Assembly (NCBI GenBank): GCA_017549285.1
Contig: JAFYVE010000053.1
Coordinates: forward strand, 1-64,000
Length of the DNA stretch: 64,000 nt
Source of the DNA: Clostridia bacterium
Lineage (GTDB): Bacteria > Bacillota > Clostridia > Oscillospirales > Acutalibacteraceae
Direction of reading: 5' to 3'
Shown: piece after piece, positions 7,608-16,428 of the stretch
How the letters are laid out: every line of letters begins with the position of its first letter
Numbering within the stretch: position 1 is the stretch's first letter
Notes under the pieces: generated by a model
What the model was told of the DNA's origin: nothing
Database searches by the model: none
What the model saw: the letters and a program-made list of their open reading frames with translations, nothing else
Position numbers and translations under genes: made by a program

Positions 7608-8813
7608 ATGAAAACATTCGGTACGTATTTTCAAAATGATAAAGATTTGCCGATAAAATACGGTGAAATCAATCTTATAAATCCTTTAAGACAAAGGCTC
7701 AGAGGGGAGCCTGTACTCCCCGGAATTGAAGCTTATCCCGTTTTTCAGGGCTTCTGCGGAACAGACAACGAGCTTATGAAAATGGGCAGAGAAAATAAAC
7801 TCTCTGCTAAATTCCCCGAGGGTGAGTCAAGACTTATAAACGGTCACGAGGGTGTTGTGTGGGTGCCGTCTGAGAACAGATTTGCAATTGTTCTTATCCG
7901 TGGCGGTGACAGCTGGGACCCCACAAGATACACCGAAGACGAAACATATTTTGAATACGGCTGTGACGGTGCTGACGGGCTTTTCTGTGATAAGAATTAT
8001 TTCAATCCCGATATGCTCCTTCATCTGCCCGAAAAATATAATGGGCTTACAAAATTACCTCTTTCCGTTGCAAAAAGACTCTCTTTCGCAGACCCTTATG
8101 CCTGTGCAGTTTTTCAGCTTGAAAGAATGGAAGACCTGGGTTCTGCTCAGAATTTCCGTGTTGAAATGGCAAAGCACAAATGCGATGAGGAAACTGCAAG
8201 AAAGCTTGCAAGGGAAAATATATTCAAGAAAACGGTTGTTTTCGGTCTTGGTATGACAGGACTTTTTATTGCAGACCAGATAAGAAGAAATTATCCCGAT
8301 GCTGAGATTCTTTTTGTCGGCAGAAGTGACGAAAACTGCAAAAAAGTTCAGTTTTCAAAAGAAATTGCATCTGCTGATTATCTTTCAACTGCAAATCTTA
8401 CCGAAGAAGAAACAGCAAAAGCAATTATTGAAAAGCTCGGTGGCAGAGCCACAATGTTTGTGGGTACCAGCGGAAGTAATGTTGAACACCGTGTTGCGTT
8501 CGAGCATAAAGTCCTCGGCTGTAACGGAATTTACAACAGTTTTTCTCTGGGTCCCGTTGTACAGTATGATACAATGCCTTTCGGCTTTGAAAATCATCTG
8601 ATTTTTGCATCAATCAATTTCCGTCAGGCTCATATGGAAAAGGCAATAGAAATTCTTGTTGACAGCTGTTATGACGAAGTTGTTGAGCTTATTGAAAAAG
8701 AAGAATTTATTAAAGACCCCCTTGATGCTTATGAAAATAAGATTTTTTGCAAGGGTGCACCCCTTAAAACAGCAGTTATATGGAACAAAGATTACATAAA
8801 GGAAGACGAATGA
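7608..8813 (+). CDS. Glucose-dehydrogenase-like MDR oxidoreductase
   Basis: 401-residue medium-chain dehydrogenase resembling archaeal-type glucose 1-dehydrogenase. Visible landmarks: FCGTD (metal-ligand Cys at about residue 50), INGHEGVV (His at about 80), a Rossmann glycine motif in VVFGLGMTGLFIA (about 210-222) and the family-like C-terminal half. The role is NAD(P)-dependent oxidation of an aldose to its lactone in the cytoplasm. In this operon, with a lactonase and hexonate enzymes, it is the natural first step. ATG at 7587 lies upstream of AAAAGGG; the ATG at 7608 has correct spacing (7 nt). The next gene starts one base after its stop. Substrate unproven. Confidence 0.7.
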   Translation: MKTFGTYFQNDKDLPIKYGEINLINPLRQRLRGEPVLPGIEAYPVFQGFCGTDNELMKMGRENKLSAKFPEGESRLINGHEGVVWVPSENRFAIVLIRGGDSWDPTRYTEDETYFEYGCDGADGLFCDKNYFNPDMLLHLPEKYNGLTKLPLSVAKRLSFADPYACAVFQLERMEDLGSAQNFRVEMAKHKCDEETARKLARENIFKKTVVFGLGMTGLFIADQIRRNYPDAEILFVGRSDENCKKVQFSKEIASADYLSTANLTEEETAKAIIEKLGGRATMFVGTSGSNVEHRVAFEHKVLGCNGIYNSFSLGPVVQYDTMPFGFENHLIFASINFRQAHMEKAIEILVDSCYDEVVELIEKEEFIKDPLDAYENKIFCKGAPLKTAVIWNKDYIKEDE

Positions 8814-8814
8814 T

Positions 8815-9834
8815 ATGAAAGCTATTGTTATACCCAATCCCAATGAAATTGAAATAAGAGAAATTCCTATGCCCGAAGTCAGAGAGGGTGAAGCACTCCT
8901 TAAAGTAAGACATGTAGGCATCTGCGGAGCTGACGTTGCATCATTCACGGGCAATCAGCCTTTCACAACTTATCCCCGTATCCCAGGCCACGAATTCTCA
9001 GCTGAAATCGTGACAATCCCCGAAAATGACAAGGGACTCAAAGTCGGTGATATCGTTACCTGCAATCCTTACTTCAACTGCGGTGAATGTTATTCATGCA
9101 AAAGAGGATATGTCAACTGCTGTACTGATAATCAGACTATGGGTGTTCAGCGTGACGGCGCATTCTGTGAATATATTTCAATGCCCGTTGAGAGAATTTA
9201 TGACGGCAGGGGGCTTTCAGCAGAAGAACTTGCACTTATTGAGCCTTTCTCAATTTCACAGCACGCTGTTTCACGCGCAACAATAAAAGAAACCGACAAC
9301 GTGCTTGTTATCGGTGCAGGTCCTATCGGTCTTTTTGCTCTTCTTGCGGCAAAACAGAAGTGTAATAAAATTGTGGTTGCAGATATTCTTGACAATCGTC
9401 TTGCTCTTGCAACAGAATACGGTGCAGATGCAGTTGTAAACACAAAGACACAGTCACTTGAGGAATTTACAAAGGAATTCACAGACGGTAACGGTTTTGA
9501 TGTATGTATTGAGGCTTGCGGTGCTCCCGAAACCTTCTTAGGCTGTATCGAAAACGCTGCTTTTGCCGCAAACATTATTCTTATCGGCAACGGCAAAAGA
9601 GAAACAAACTTTGTTCATTCAATCATTCTCAAAAAAGAACTCAACATCCACGGCAGCAGAAATGCTCTTAAGGATGATTTTATCAATAACATTGACCTTG
9701 TTGCAGAGAAAAAGGCTGACGTGATGAAAATGGTCAGCGGTGTCTATGATATGGAAAACGCTCTTGATGCTTTCAGGGCACTTGCAAACAACGACGGCAC
9801 ACTTGCAAAACTTCTTATTAAAATAGGTGACTGA
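8815..9834 (+). CDS. Zinc-dependent sugar-acid/polyol dehydrogenase (L-galactonate dehydrogenase-like)
   Basis: 339 residues, typical zinc MDR length. Catalytic zinc ligands lie in VGICGAD (Cys about 37) and PGHEF (His about 60). The structural zinc cluster is visible in NCGECYSCKRGYVNCC (about 89-104). Rossmann motif VLVIGAGPIGLFAL at about 163-176. The family includes sorbitol, threonine and L-galactonate-5-dehydrogenases. Its position directly before UxaB suggests that it oxidises an aldonate (for example L-galactonate) to D-tagaturonate. Translationally tight with the gene before it. Confidence 0.75.
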   Translation: MKAIVIPNPNEIEIREIPMPEVREGEALLKVRHVGICGADVASFTGNQPFTTYPRIPGHEFSAEIVTIPENDKGLKVGDIVTCNPYFNCGECYSCKRGYVNCCTDNQTMGVQRDGAFCEYISMPVERIYDGRGLSAEELALIEPFSISQHAVSRATIKETDNVLVIGAGPIGLFALLAAKQKCNKIVVADILDNRLALATEYGADAVVNTKTQSLEEFTKEFTDGNGFDVCIEACGAPETFLGCIENAAFAANIILIGNGKRETNFVHSIILKKELNIHGSRNALKDDFINNIDLVAEKKADVMKMVSGVYDMENALDAFRALANNDGTLAKLLIKIGD

Positions 9835-9835
9835 A

Positions 9836-11149
9836 ATGAAAGAGACAATTATTCAGTTTGGTGAGGGTAATTTCCTCAGGGGATTTTTTGATTATTTCCT
9901 TGACGTGATGAATAAAAACGGACTTTACGACGGAAAAGCTGTTGTAATTCAGCCCAGAGAGGGCGGAAAGTGTGCACTTCTGAATGAACAGGACTGTAAA
10001 TACAATCTTTATTTAAGAGGTATGGTCGCAGGTGAAATAAAACAGGAGCATCATTATATCGAATCCGTTTCAAGAGGAATTGACCCTTATAAAAATTATG
10101 ATGAATACATAGCGTTGGCATATAACCCCGATTTTAAGTTTGTTGTTTCAAACACAACTGAAGCAGGTATTGCTTTTGATGAAAGCTGTTTATTCGATGA
10201 TAAACCCTGTAAAGGTTTTCCTGCAAAGCTTACTCAGCTTCTTTACCGAAGATATGAAAATGGTCTCGACGGCTTTGTTTTTCTGCCTTGTGAACTCATT
10301 GACAACAACGGTGATGAGCTGAAAAAGTGCGTCCTGAAATATGCTGAATTCTGGGGACTTTCAGACGGATTTGTTGATTGGATAAATGAAAAAAATACAT
10401 TCACAAACACTCTTGTTGACCGTATCGTAACGGGTTATCCTGATGACGGAACACAGGAGAAACACCCCGATGATAAATTCCTTGATACGGCAGAGATTTT
10501 TCATCTGTGGGTTATCGAGGGTGACTTCGAAAATGAACTTCCTCTTAAAAAGGCAGGTTTCAATGTTATATGGACAGAAGATGCAAAGCCTTACAAAAAG
10601 ATAAAAGTGAGAATTCTCAACGGTGCACATACTTCACTTGTTGCAGCAGCACTTCTTTCCGGCATTGAAACAGTAGGTGAGGCTATGGCAGACGAAACAA
10701 CGTCAGCATTCCTCAGTAAAGCTATGAATGAAGAAATACTTCCCGTTGTGGGTAAGAATGAAGACAGCCTTTCGTTTGCAGAAAGCGTTTTTGACAGATT
10801 CAGAAATCCCTTTATAAGACATAAATGGCGTGCTATTTCTCTGAATTCTGTCAGTAAGTTTTCAGTGCGTGTTCTTCCGACAATTCTTGAATATAAAGAG
10901 AAATACGGTAAATATCCGAAGTATCTTTCTCTGTCTCTTGCATACCTTATTTATTTTTATAAAAATGATACACCTGATGATAATGCAGATGCAGTTGCTC
11001 TTATGAAAAACGGTTCAATTGTCGACATTCTCGCAAATGTATCATTATGGCAGGCTGATTTATCGGATATGACAGATATTGTTACAGCATACTATGAAAA
11101 AATTTCTCAGCTTGGTGCAAAGGAAACAATGAAATGGATACTTTCATAA
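9836..11149 (+). CDS. uxaB: Tagaturonate reductase / altronate oxidoreductase
   Basis: 437 residues of the mannitol dehydrogenase/UxaB family. The N-terminal Rossmann start IIQFGEGNFLRGFFDYFLD is characteristic of UxaB, as is RILNGAHTSLV in the C-terminal domain. It interconverts D-tagaturonate and D-altronate with NADH. GTG at 9827 is in frame, but AGGTG (9825-9829) serves the ATG at 9836. It overlaps the next gene (uxaA) by 16 bases, so coupled translation is likely. Confidence 0.85.
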   Translation: MKETIIQFGEGNFLRGFFDYFLDVMNKNGLYDGKAVVIQPREGGKCALLNEQDCKYNLYLRGMVAGEIKQEHHYIESVSRGIDPYKNYDEYIALAYNPDFKFVVSNTTEAGIAFDESCLFDDKPCKGFPAKLTQLLYRRYENGLDGFVFLPCELIDNNGDELKKCVLKYAEFWGLSDGFVDWINEKNTFTNTLVDRIVTGYPDDGTQEKHPDDKFLDTAEIFHLWVIEGDFENELPLKKAGFNVIWTEDAKPYKKIKVRILNGAHTSLVAAALLSGIETVGEAMADETTSAFLSKAMNEEILPVVGKNEDSLSFAESVFDRFRNPFIRHKWRAISLNSVSKFSVRVLPTILEYKEKYGKYPKYLSLSLAYLIYFYKNDTPDDNADAVALMKNGSIVDILANVSLWQADLSDMTDIVTAYYEKISQLGAKETMKWILS

Positions 11150-12504
11150 TAAATGAAAAGGACAATGTCTGCGTAAACCTTGAAACGGGGCATAAAATTG
11201 CTCTTACTGATATTGAAAAAGGTGCAGACATCATAAAATACGGTTATCCCATAGGCTTTGCAACCGAAGATATAAAAAAAGGGGATAGTGTTCATTCCCA
11301 CAATATGAAAACAAAGCTTGGTGATATTCTCAGTTATGAATATACACCGCAATTTGAATTTCTTCCCGAAACCGAACCGCGTAAAATCAATGCTTATATC
11401 AGAAAAAACGGTGATATAGGTGTCAGAAATGATATATGGATTGTGCCGACTGTCGGATGTGTCAATCCCATAGCAAAACAGCTCTCTGAAAAAACGGGGG
11501 CAATTTTCTGTTCACATCCTTACGGTTGCAGTCAGCTTGGTGATGATAATAAAATCACTCAGCTTGTTCTCAAAGGGCTTATTCTTCATCCAAATGCAGG
11601 CGGTGTGCTTGTTCTCGGACTCGGCTGTGAAAATAACAATATAGCCGAAATGAAAAAAGTTCTCGGTAACGTTGATGAAGAGAGAATCCGTTTTCTCAAT
11701 ATTCAGGACTGCGAAGATGAAATTGCAGAGGGTATTAAAATAATAAATGAGCTTAAAGAAACAGCATCACATGACAAGCGTGAAAAAGTGTCCGTTTCTG
11801 CTCTGAAAGTCGGGCTTAAATGCGGCGGCTCGGACGGATTTTCGGGTATTACGGCAAATGCCGTTGTCGGCAGAGTGACAAATAAATTCTGCTCTATGGG
11901 CGCTTCTGCCGTGCTTACGGAAGTACCCGAAATGTTCGGTGCCGAGCAGGTTCTTTTTGAAAGATGCATAAATAAAGATGTTTTCAATAAGAGCGTAAAG
12001 ATTATAAATGATTTCAAGCAGTATTTTAAGAATCACGGTCAGCCCGTTTCTGAAAATCCGTCACCGGGTAATAAAGAAGGCGGCATAACCACTCTTGAAG
12101 AGAAATCTCTCGGCTGTGTGCAGAAAGGCGGAACAGCACCCGTTACAGATGTGCTTGATTACGGTGAAACCGTGAAAACGAAAGGTCTTTCCTTGCTCAA
12201 CGGACCGGGTAATGACATTGTTTCCGTCACAAATCTCACAGCGGCAGGGTGTCATATTGTGCTTTTTACAACCGGCAGAGGAACACCCCTCGGGGGAATG
12301 GTTCCCACCGTCAAAATTGCATCAAATGATGTGATTGCAGAAAAGAAAAAGCATTGGATTGATTTTTCTGCTTTTGGAGGCACGGATGAAAAGGCTCAGG
12401 AGCTTTTTGACCTTGTGTGCCGTGTTGCAGACGGTGAACAGACTAAAAATGAGATTCACGGCAACCGTGAAATTGCAATTTTCAAGGACGGGGTGACATT
12501 ATGA
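11134..12504 (+). CDS. uxaA: Altronate dehydratase
   Basis: 456 residues, UxaA/GarD family. An N-terminal SAF-like domain (about 1-75) is followed by the large dehydratase domain with the Cys/Gly-rich stretches TVGCVNPIAKQL, SHPYGCSQLGDD, VLGLGCEN, LKCGGSDGFSG and TTGRGTPLGGMVPTVKI, typical of the Fe2+-dependent enzymes. It dehydrates D-altronate to 2-keto-3-deoxygluconate (KDG). AAGGA lies 9 nt upstream of its ATG, inside uxaB. No KDG kinase or KDPG aldolase is in the operon, so the lower pathway must be elsewhere. Confidence 0.88.
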   Translation: MDTFIINEKDNVCVNLETGHKIALTDIEKGADIIKYGYPIGFATEDIKKGDSVHSHNMKTKLGDILSYEYTPQFEFLPETEPRKINAYIRKNGDIGVRNDIWIVPTVGCVNPIAKQLSEKTGAIFCSHPYGCSQLGDDNKITQLVLKGLILHPNAGGVLVLGLGCENNNIAEMKKVLGNVDEERIRFLNIQDCEDEIAEGIKIINELKETASHDKREKVSVSALKVGLKCGGSDGFSGITANAVVGRVTNKFCSMGASAVLTEVPEMFGAEQVLFERCINKDVFNKSVKIINDFKQYFKNHGQPVSENPSPGNKEGGITTLEEKSLGCVQKGGTAPVTDVLDYGETVKTKGLSLLNGPGNDIVSVTNLTAAGCHIVLFTTGRGTPLGGMVPTVKIASNDVIAEKKKHWIDFSAFGGTDEKAQELFDLVCRVADGEQTKNEIHGNREIAIFKDGVTL

Positions 12505-13376
12505 TAATTGATGCGCACGCACATTTGTGGAAAAAACAGAACGGCATTGTAGGTGGTAAACCCGTTTATAACGTCGGTGGCGGTAAAAGTGATTTCGGCG
12601 GTGAAATCCGTCAGATGATGCCCGCTTATATGACAGACGGTGAAAACAGCGCTGAAAGATTTATTGCAAATATGGACTACGCCCTTGTAAACGGTGCTGT
12701 TATCACTCAGGAGTATATAGACGGTAATCAGGATAAATATCTTCTCGAATGTAAAGAGAAATATGCCGACAGACTCAGAATCTGTGCTTTGTATGAAGAA
12801 AAGCCTCTCGGTGATATGTCTTCTTTTGACGGCATTAAACTTTGTGCAGGAAGACTTCAGGATATAAATCTTCTTAATCATCTGCATCCCTTTGAAGTTG
12901 CCGCAGAAAACGGGAAATTTATTTCAATTGACCTTGCAGACGGTGATGAGCAGACAGAAATGATGAGGAAAATCGCAGAAATGTTTCCCGAACTGAGAAT
13001 TGCAGTCGGTCATTTCGGAATGGTCACAAGAGAGGGTTGGCTCAGTCAGATCAGACTTGCCGAGTATAAAAATGTGTTTATTGAAAGCGGCGGCATTACG
13101 TGGCTTTTCAATTCTGAATTTTATCCGTATCCGTCGGCTGTTGACGCAATCAATGAAGCAGCTTCTTATGTAGGTTTTGATAAGCTTATGTGGGGTAGTG
13201 ACTACCCCCGTACAATGACGGCAATCACTTATAAGATGAGTTATGATTTTATTGAGAAAACCGATAAAATCAGCGAAGCGGACAAGAAAAAATTCCTCTT
13301 TGAAAATGCAGAGAAGTTTTATGGCTTCAATAATCTTCCCACGCTTACAAAAATCAGAAATATGGTCGAAGATTAA
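12501..13376 (+). CDS. Amidohydrolase-family (cog3618) sugar lactonase
   Basis: 291 residues, Amidohydrolase_2 family. Metal-site landmarks: HAH at residues 5-7 (IIDAHAHLW), GHFG at about 171-174, and the terminal Asp motif WGSDYPR at about 232-238. Characterised cog3618 members hydrolyse sugar lactones (L-fucono-, L-galactono- or L-rhamnono-lactones). It starts in an ATGA overlap with uxaA, so it belongs to the operon. It would open the lactone made by the first dehydrogenase. Other amidohydrolase activities cannot be excluded. Confidence 0.75.
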   Translation: MIIDAHAHLWKKQNGIVGGKPVYNVGGGKSDFGGEIRQMMPAYMTDGENSAERFIANMDYALVNGAVITQEYIDGNQDKYLLECKEKYADRLRICALYEEKPLGDMSSFDGIKLCAGRLQDINLLNHLHPFEVAAENGKFISIDLADGDEQTEMMRKIAEMFPELRIAVGHFGMVTREGWLSQIRLAEYKNVFIESGGITWLFNSEFYPYPSAVDAINEAASYVGFDKLMWGSDYPRTMTAITYKMSYDFIEKTDKISEADKKKFLFENAEKFYGFNNLPTLTKIRNMVED

Positions 13377-13394
13377 TTGAAAATTAATTTCATC

Positions 13395-13423
13395 TTGTAA
13401 TATTCGGTTATCCGTGTTAAAAT
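13395..13423 (+). promoter_or_regulatory. Promoter of the GNAT_C gene
   Basis: -35 TTGTAA (13395-13400), 17 nt, -10 TAAAAT (13418-13423). Confidence 0.5.
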
Positions 13424-13456
13424 AATTTATCACTATTTTTTGGCAGAGGTGTTGTT

Positions 13457-14422
13457 ATGAAAAATTACAATCACGCATTACTTGTTATGGAGAAACACGA
13501 CTATCCTGCTGAGGCAAAGGAAGTCATTATCCGTGCAGAAGAAAAAATTCTTGCCGATGAAAAGGCAAACAAAATATATGAATCAATGTACCGAGCTTAC
13601 TGGTTGAAAAACCGTAATTTCGGTGCTTTCGGTGATAAGGTTGAAGCTCTTGCAGAGCTTATAGGTGAACATAAGTATACAGTTAACTTTGTTCTTCTTA
13701 TCAACTGCACAAAGCCCCTTCTTGCAAAGTACAGAAAAGAAAAAGTTGACGAAGAAATTTACTGGAGAAGTATTCTTGATCTTAAGTCTAAACTGATTGA
13801 GTGTAAAGAAAATTATGATATCTGGGGCACATTCGTTGAAGGTTGGTTCAAGGGCTTTTATGAAATGAACCGTTTTGCTCTGGGCAGACTTCAGTTTGAA
13901 AACTCAGATTTCGGATGCGATATGTATATAAAGAACGGTGTAGAGCTTTATGACAGTGAGTATGTTGTAGGTATGCACATTCCTTCAAATCAGGGTCCTC
14001 TTACATATGAAGCAAGACTTGATGCTTACAGAAGGGCACACGCATTCTTCAAAGATAAGTTCAAAGACCCCAGATACGGAGTATTCTGCTGTCATTCATG
14101 GCTTCTTTATCCCGATAATGTCAATATTCTTCCCGAAAAGTCAAATATCGCAGACTTCCTTCTTGATTTTGAACCCCTTGAAATCAAATGGACATATGAT
14201 TTCGGTGACCAGTGGAGAGTTTTCGGTGTGAAGAATGACAGAAAGCCCGTTGAGGAGCTTCCTCAGAACACTAGTATGCAGAGAGCATATGTTGAGTGGT
14301 TCAAAAAAGGCAAAAAGCCCGGTACTGCTTACGGAATTGTTGTTTACGACAGCGAAACAGACACAATTCTCACAAGACAGGACAGAGCTGAATTCATAAA
14401 GACATATTGTTACGAAAAATAA
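13457..14422 (+). CDS. Acyltransferase-domain protein (NAT_N / GNAT_C type)
   Basis: 321 residues. The first half is helical and charged (NAT_N-like). The second half matches the pattern I know for the GNAT-like C-terminal domain: MHIPSNQGPL, then ARLDAYRRAHAFF, CCHSWLL, LPEKSNIADF and a terminal RAYVEWFKKG. The family is predicted to transfer an acyl group, but its substrate is unknown to me. It is cytoplasmic, with no signal peptide. It has its own promoter and CAGAGGTG ribosome site, and a strong terminator follows. No functional link to the operon upstream is apparent. Confidence 0.6.
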   Translation: MKNYNHALLVMEKHDYPAEAKEVIIRAEEKILADEKANKIYESMYRAYWLKNRNFGAFGDKVEALAELIGEHKYTVNFVLLINCTKPLLAKYRKEKVDEEIYWRSILDLKSKLIECKENYDIWGTFVEGWFKGFYEMNRFALGRLQFENSDFGCDMYIKNGVELYDSEYVVGMHIPSNQGPLTYEARLDAYRRAHAFFKDKFKDPRYGVFCCHSWLLYPDNVNILPEKSNIADFLLDFEPLEIKWTYDFGDQWRVFGVKNDRKPVEELPQNTSMQRAYVEWFKKGKKPGTAYGIVVYDSETDTILTRQDRAEFIKTYCYEK

Positions 14423-14427
14423 AATCA

Positions 14428-14457
14428 GGAGCCGTTCATTGAACGGCTCCCTTTTTT
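14428..14457. terminator. Bidirectional terminator between the GNAT_C gene and cotJC
   Basis: GGAGCCGTTC/GAACGGCTCC stem followed by CTTTTTT on the plus strand and by a T-rich stretch on the minus strand. It ends both converging units. Confidence 0.85.
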
Positions 14458-15068
14458 CAGTGATTCTTTTTCATTATATCAAATGAAGGATTATACATAT
14501 AATAGTTCTTGCAGTCGAGGGCATCGGTTGCGAGTCTGAGTCCTTCACCGAAACGCTGATAATGAACAATTTCTCTTTCACGTAAGAATTTTATGGGATC
14601 GATAATATCCGGGTCATCAATCAGACGGAGAATATTGTCATAAGTCACTCTTGCTTTCTGTTCTGCAGCAAGGTCTTCGTGAAGGTCAGCGAGTGCGTCG
14701 CCCTTCGTCTGGATATATGATGCTGTCCACGGCATACCCGAAGCAGCGGCGGCATAGACGCCGTTTGTATGTGTTACAAAATATGCATCAAAGCCCTGTT
14801 TTTTGATTTCTTCGCAAGAGAGATTTCTTGTGAGCTGATAAATCATAGCACCAATCATTTCGAAATGTGCAAGTTCTTCCGTTCCGATGTCGGTCAGAAG
14901 TCCTTTGAGCTCGTCGGAAGGCATTGAATAACGCTGTGAAAGATATCTGAGCGCTGCACCGAGTTCTCCGTCAGGTCCGCCGTACTGATCCATAATGATT
15001 TTTGCATAAGCGGGGTTCGGATTTTTGATTTTTACGGGGTATTGTAATTTCTTCTCATAAGTCCACAT
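14457..15068 (-). CDS. cotJC: Spore coat protein CotJC (manganese-catalase family)
   Basis: 203 residues, normal CotJC length. It is a four-helix ferritin-like protein of the manganese catalase family; carboxylate/His residues are visible in DIGTEELAHFEMIG, LHEDLAAEQKARVTYD and REREIVHYQRFGE. It is made in the mother cell and assembled into the spore coat. It is the last gene of cotJABC, two bases after cotJB. Confidence 0.92.
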   Translation of the reverse strand: MWTYEKKLQYPVKIKNPNPAYAKIIMDQYGGPDGELGAALRYLSQRYSMPSDELKGLLTDIGTEELAHFEMIGAMIYQLTRNLSCEEIKKQGFDAYFVTHTNGVYAAAASGMPWTASYIQTKGDALADLHEDLAAEQKARVTYDNILRLIDDPDIIDPIKFLREREIVHYQRFGEGLRLATDALDCKNYYMYNPSFDIMKKNH

Positions 15069-15070
15069 CG

Positions 15071-15316
15071 TTATTCACCTTTCTCCCAGGGCCAGGGTCC
15101 CTTAACCCAATCACAGCCTTCGCCTGTTTTTGTTGAAAGGGGACCGTATTTCTTTTCGAGCTCTTCTCTGAGCTCTTTTGCTCTTGCAGTATGCTTCTCG
15201 TGCATTCTCTGAGCCGTTTTGTCGCACGGGTGGGTATCAAGATAGAGATGAAGCTCCCATGCGGCAAACTGTTCGGCACTCAGGGCATGCATAAGCTTTG
15301 TTTTTTCATTCAGCAT
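15071..15316 (-). CDS. cotJB: Spore coat protein CotJB
   Basis: 81 residues, matching CotJB (LSAEQFAAWELHLYLDTHP, ending GPWPWEKGE). An in-frame ATG at 15322 lies only 2 nt from the AAGGA site; the ATG at 15316 has 8-nt spacing and is the better start. It overlaps the end of cotJA. It is required with CotJC for assembly into the coat in Bacillus. Confidence 0.9.
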   Translation of the reverse strand: MLNEKTKLMHALSAEQFAAWELHLYLDTHPCDKTAQRMHEKHTARAKELREELEKKYGPLSTKTGEGCDWVKGPWPWEKGE

Positions 15317-15519
15317 ACGCATCTTCCTTTGAAAGGCTTGTCAAGATCGCAGAAAAGAGTTCCTCTGCAAAGAGCCGTTTCAGCGCTGTAATATGACAGG
15401 TCAAGCTGAAAGGGGACATAAGCCATTGTTGTGGTTGTACATTCGGGAAATGCCGTTTTATTGCAGTCTGAAGTTTCTTTTGTACAAGGGCAGGGTTTGT
15501 TTGTGTTGCTGTTATCCAT
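15310..15519 (-). CDS. cotJA: Spore coat associated protein CotJA
   Basis: 69 residues; Cys-rich N-terminus and the CotJA core MAYVPFQ...YSAETALCRGTLFCDLDKPFKG. AAAGGAG gives a strong ribosome site. The 81 bp between its start and the stop of the phage-like gene upstream (15600) hold no hairpin with a T-run. I saw no convincing sigma-E or sigma-K promoter, so co-transcription with the capsid genes is possible. Confidence 0.88.
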   Translation of the reverse strand: MDNSNTNKPCPCTKETSDCNKTAFPECTTTTMAYVPFQLDLSYYSAETALCRGTLFCDLDKPFKGRCVC

Positions 15520-15599
15520 TTTCAGTAGCTCCTTTTATGTATTTGAGGACATACCTCATTACATACTATGCATAGGGGGATACAGTGACACAAAAACTA

Positions 15600-16055
15600 T
15601 CAGTTTGCAGGTAATGCTGCGGGGTAATTTGAACCCTTTATAAGAATATCGCTTGTTGTGAATTTTGCTTTGAGAAAAAGCGAATCGGTGTTTCTGATAT
15701 AAACGGTTTTGTCTGTTGTAACGCCTGAGATTTTAAGAGATGTGTTGAAAAGAAGAAGGTCTGCAATTCTGTCAAGTATTGCGTTGCAGCCCATACCTCC
15801 CATTGTTCTGGGAACGTGGATGCCGACGGTGAATTCAAGCTCAACAAGTCTGTTGTTTGTTGCAATTGTGCTGCCTTCATCAACCGTGTTGTTGAGTACG
15901 GTGAATTTATCCGTTCCGAAAACAATTACGGGCTTTTCAAGAGGCGTTACTTTCAGATTTGAAGGGTACTGTGTGCAGAATGAATAACTTTCAAATTCAT
16001 TCATATCGGAAAACCATTCACATAGTCTGTCGGGTAATGTTGTGATTAAAGACAT
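15600..16055 (-). CDS. Phage head-tail completion-like protein
   Basis: 151 residues, last gene of the capsid cluster. By position and size it corresponds to XkdJ/YqbI of the PBSX family, or a gp10-type tail-completion protein. I see no firm sequence motif; the central part (LVELEFTVGIHVPRTMGGMGC) is beta-rich. AGGAG before the ATG is good. In a complete phage a tail tube or sheath gene would follow; here the spore-coat operon follows instead. Confidence 0.5.
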   Translation of the reverse strand: MSLITTLPDRLCEWFSDMNEFESYSFCTQYPSNLKVTPLEKPVIVFGTDKFTVLNNTVDEGSTIATNNRLVELEFTVGIHVPRTMGGMGCNAILDRIADLLLFNTSLKISGVTTDKTVYIRNTDSLFLKAKFTTSDILIKGSNYPAALPAN

Positions 16056-16065
16056 ATTTTCACTC

Positions 16066-16425
16066 CTATATAAAATGATTATAAGCCGGATATGTATCGG
16101 GAATACGTGCGCGTATGATTGCCCATATAAAATACACCTTATTTTTCAGGTAGATTTTTTCATAACGGTCAATGTGATAATCATTTTCGCCGTCTGATAC
16201 ATATCCGTTTCTGCCTGCCGACCCGAGGTCGAATTCGGGCGGTGCAAGAAAAAGATAACAGCCTGCTTCATTTGTTCCGATATCTGTCGGAATACCTTCG
16301 AGATACAACTTGTTTTTGTATCTCAACGGCTGAATCAGGCATCTGCTTTCGCAGATAAGATTTCCCTTGTTGTCGAAAAGAAATGCCTTTCTTCCGTATT
16401 TATGAAGTGTTTTTGCGGCTTTCAT
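16066..16425 (-). CDS. Phage head-closure-like protein (XkdI-like position)
   Basis: 119 residues. Beta-rich, with a terminal SDGENDYHIDRYEKIYLKNKVYFIWAI that resembles the end of head-closure/stopper proteins (DUF3599-like, XkdI). It lies between two other connector-like genes and is spaced 10 nt from the next. The assignment rests on order and fold impression, not on a firm motif. Confidence 0.5.
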   Translation of the reverse strand: MKAAKTLHKYGRKAFLFDNKGNLICESRCLIQPLRYKNKLYLEGIPTDIGTNEAGCYLFLAPPEFDLGSAGRNGYVSDGENDYHIDRYEKIYLKNKVYFIWAIIRARIPDTYPAYNHFI

Positions 16426-16428
16426 CTG

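Noticed and set aside
15520-15599. Sigma-E or sigma-K promoter upstream of cotJA (CATAGTAT)
   Set aside because: No -35 partner at proper spacing could be matched with confidence, so no promoter was called.
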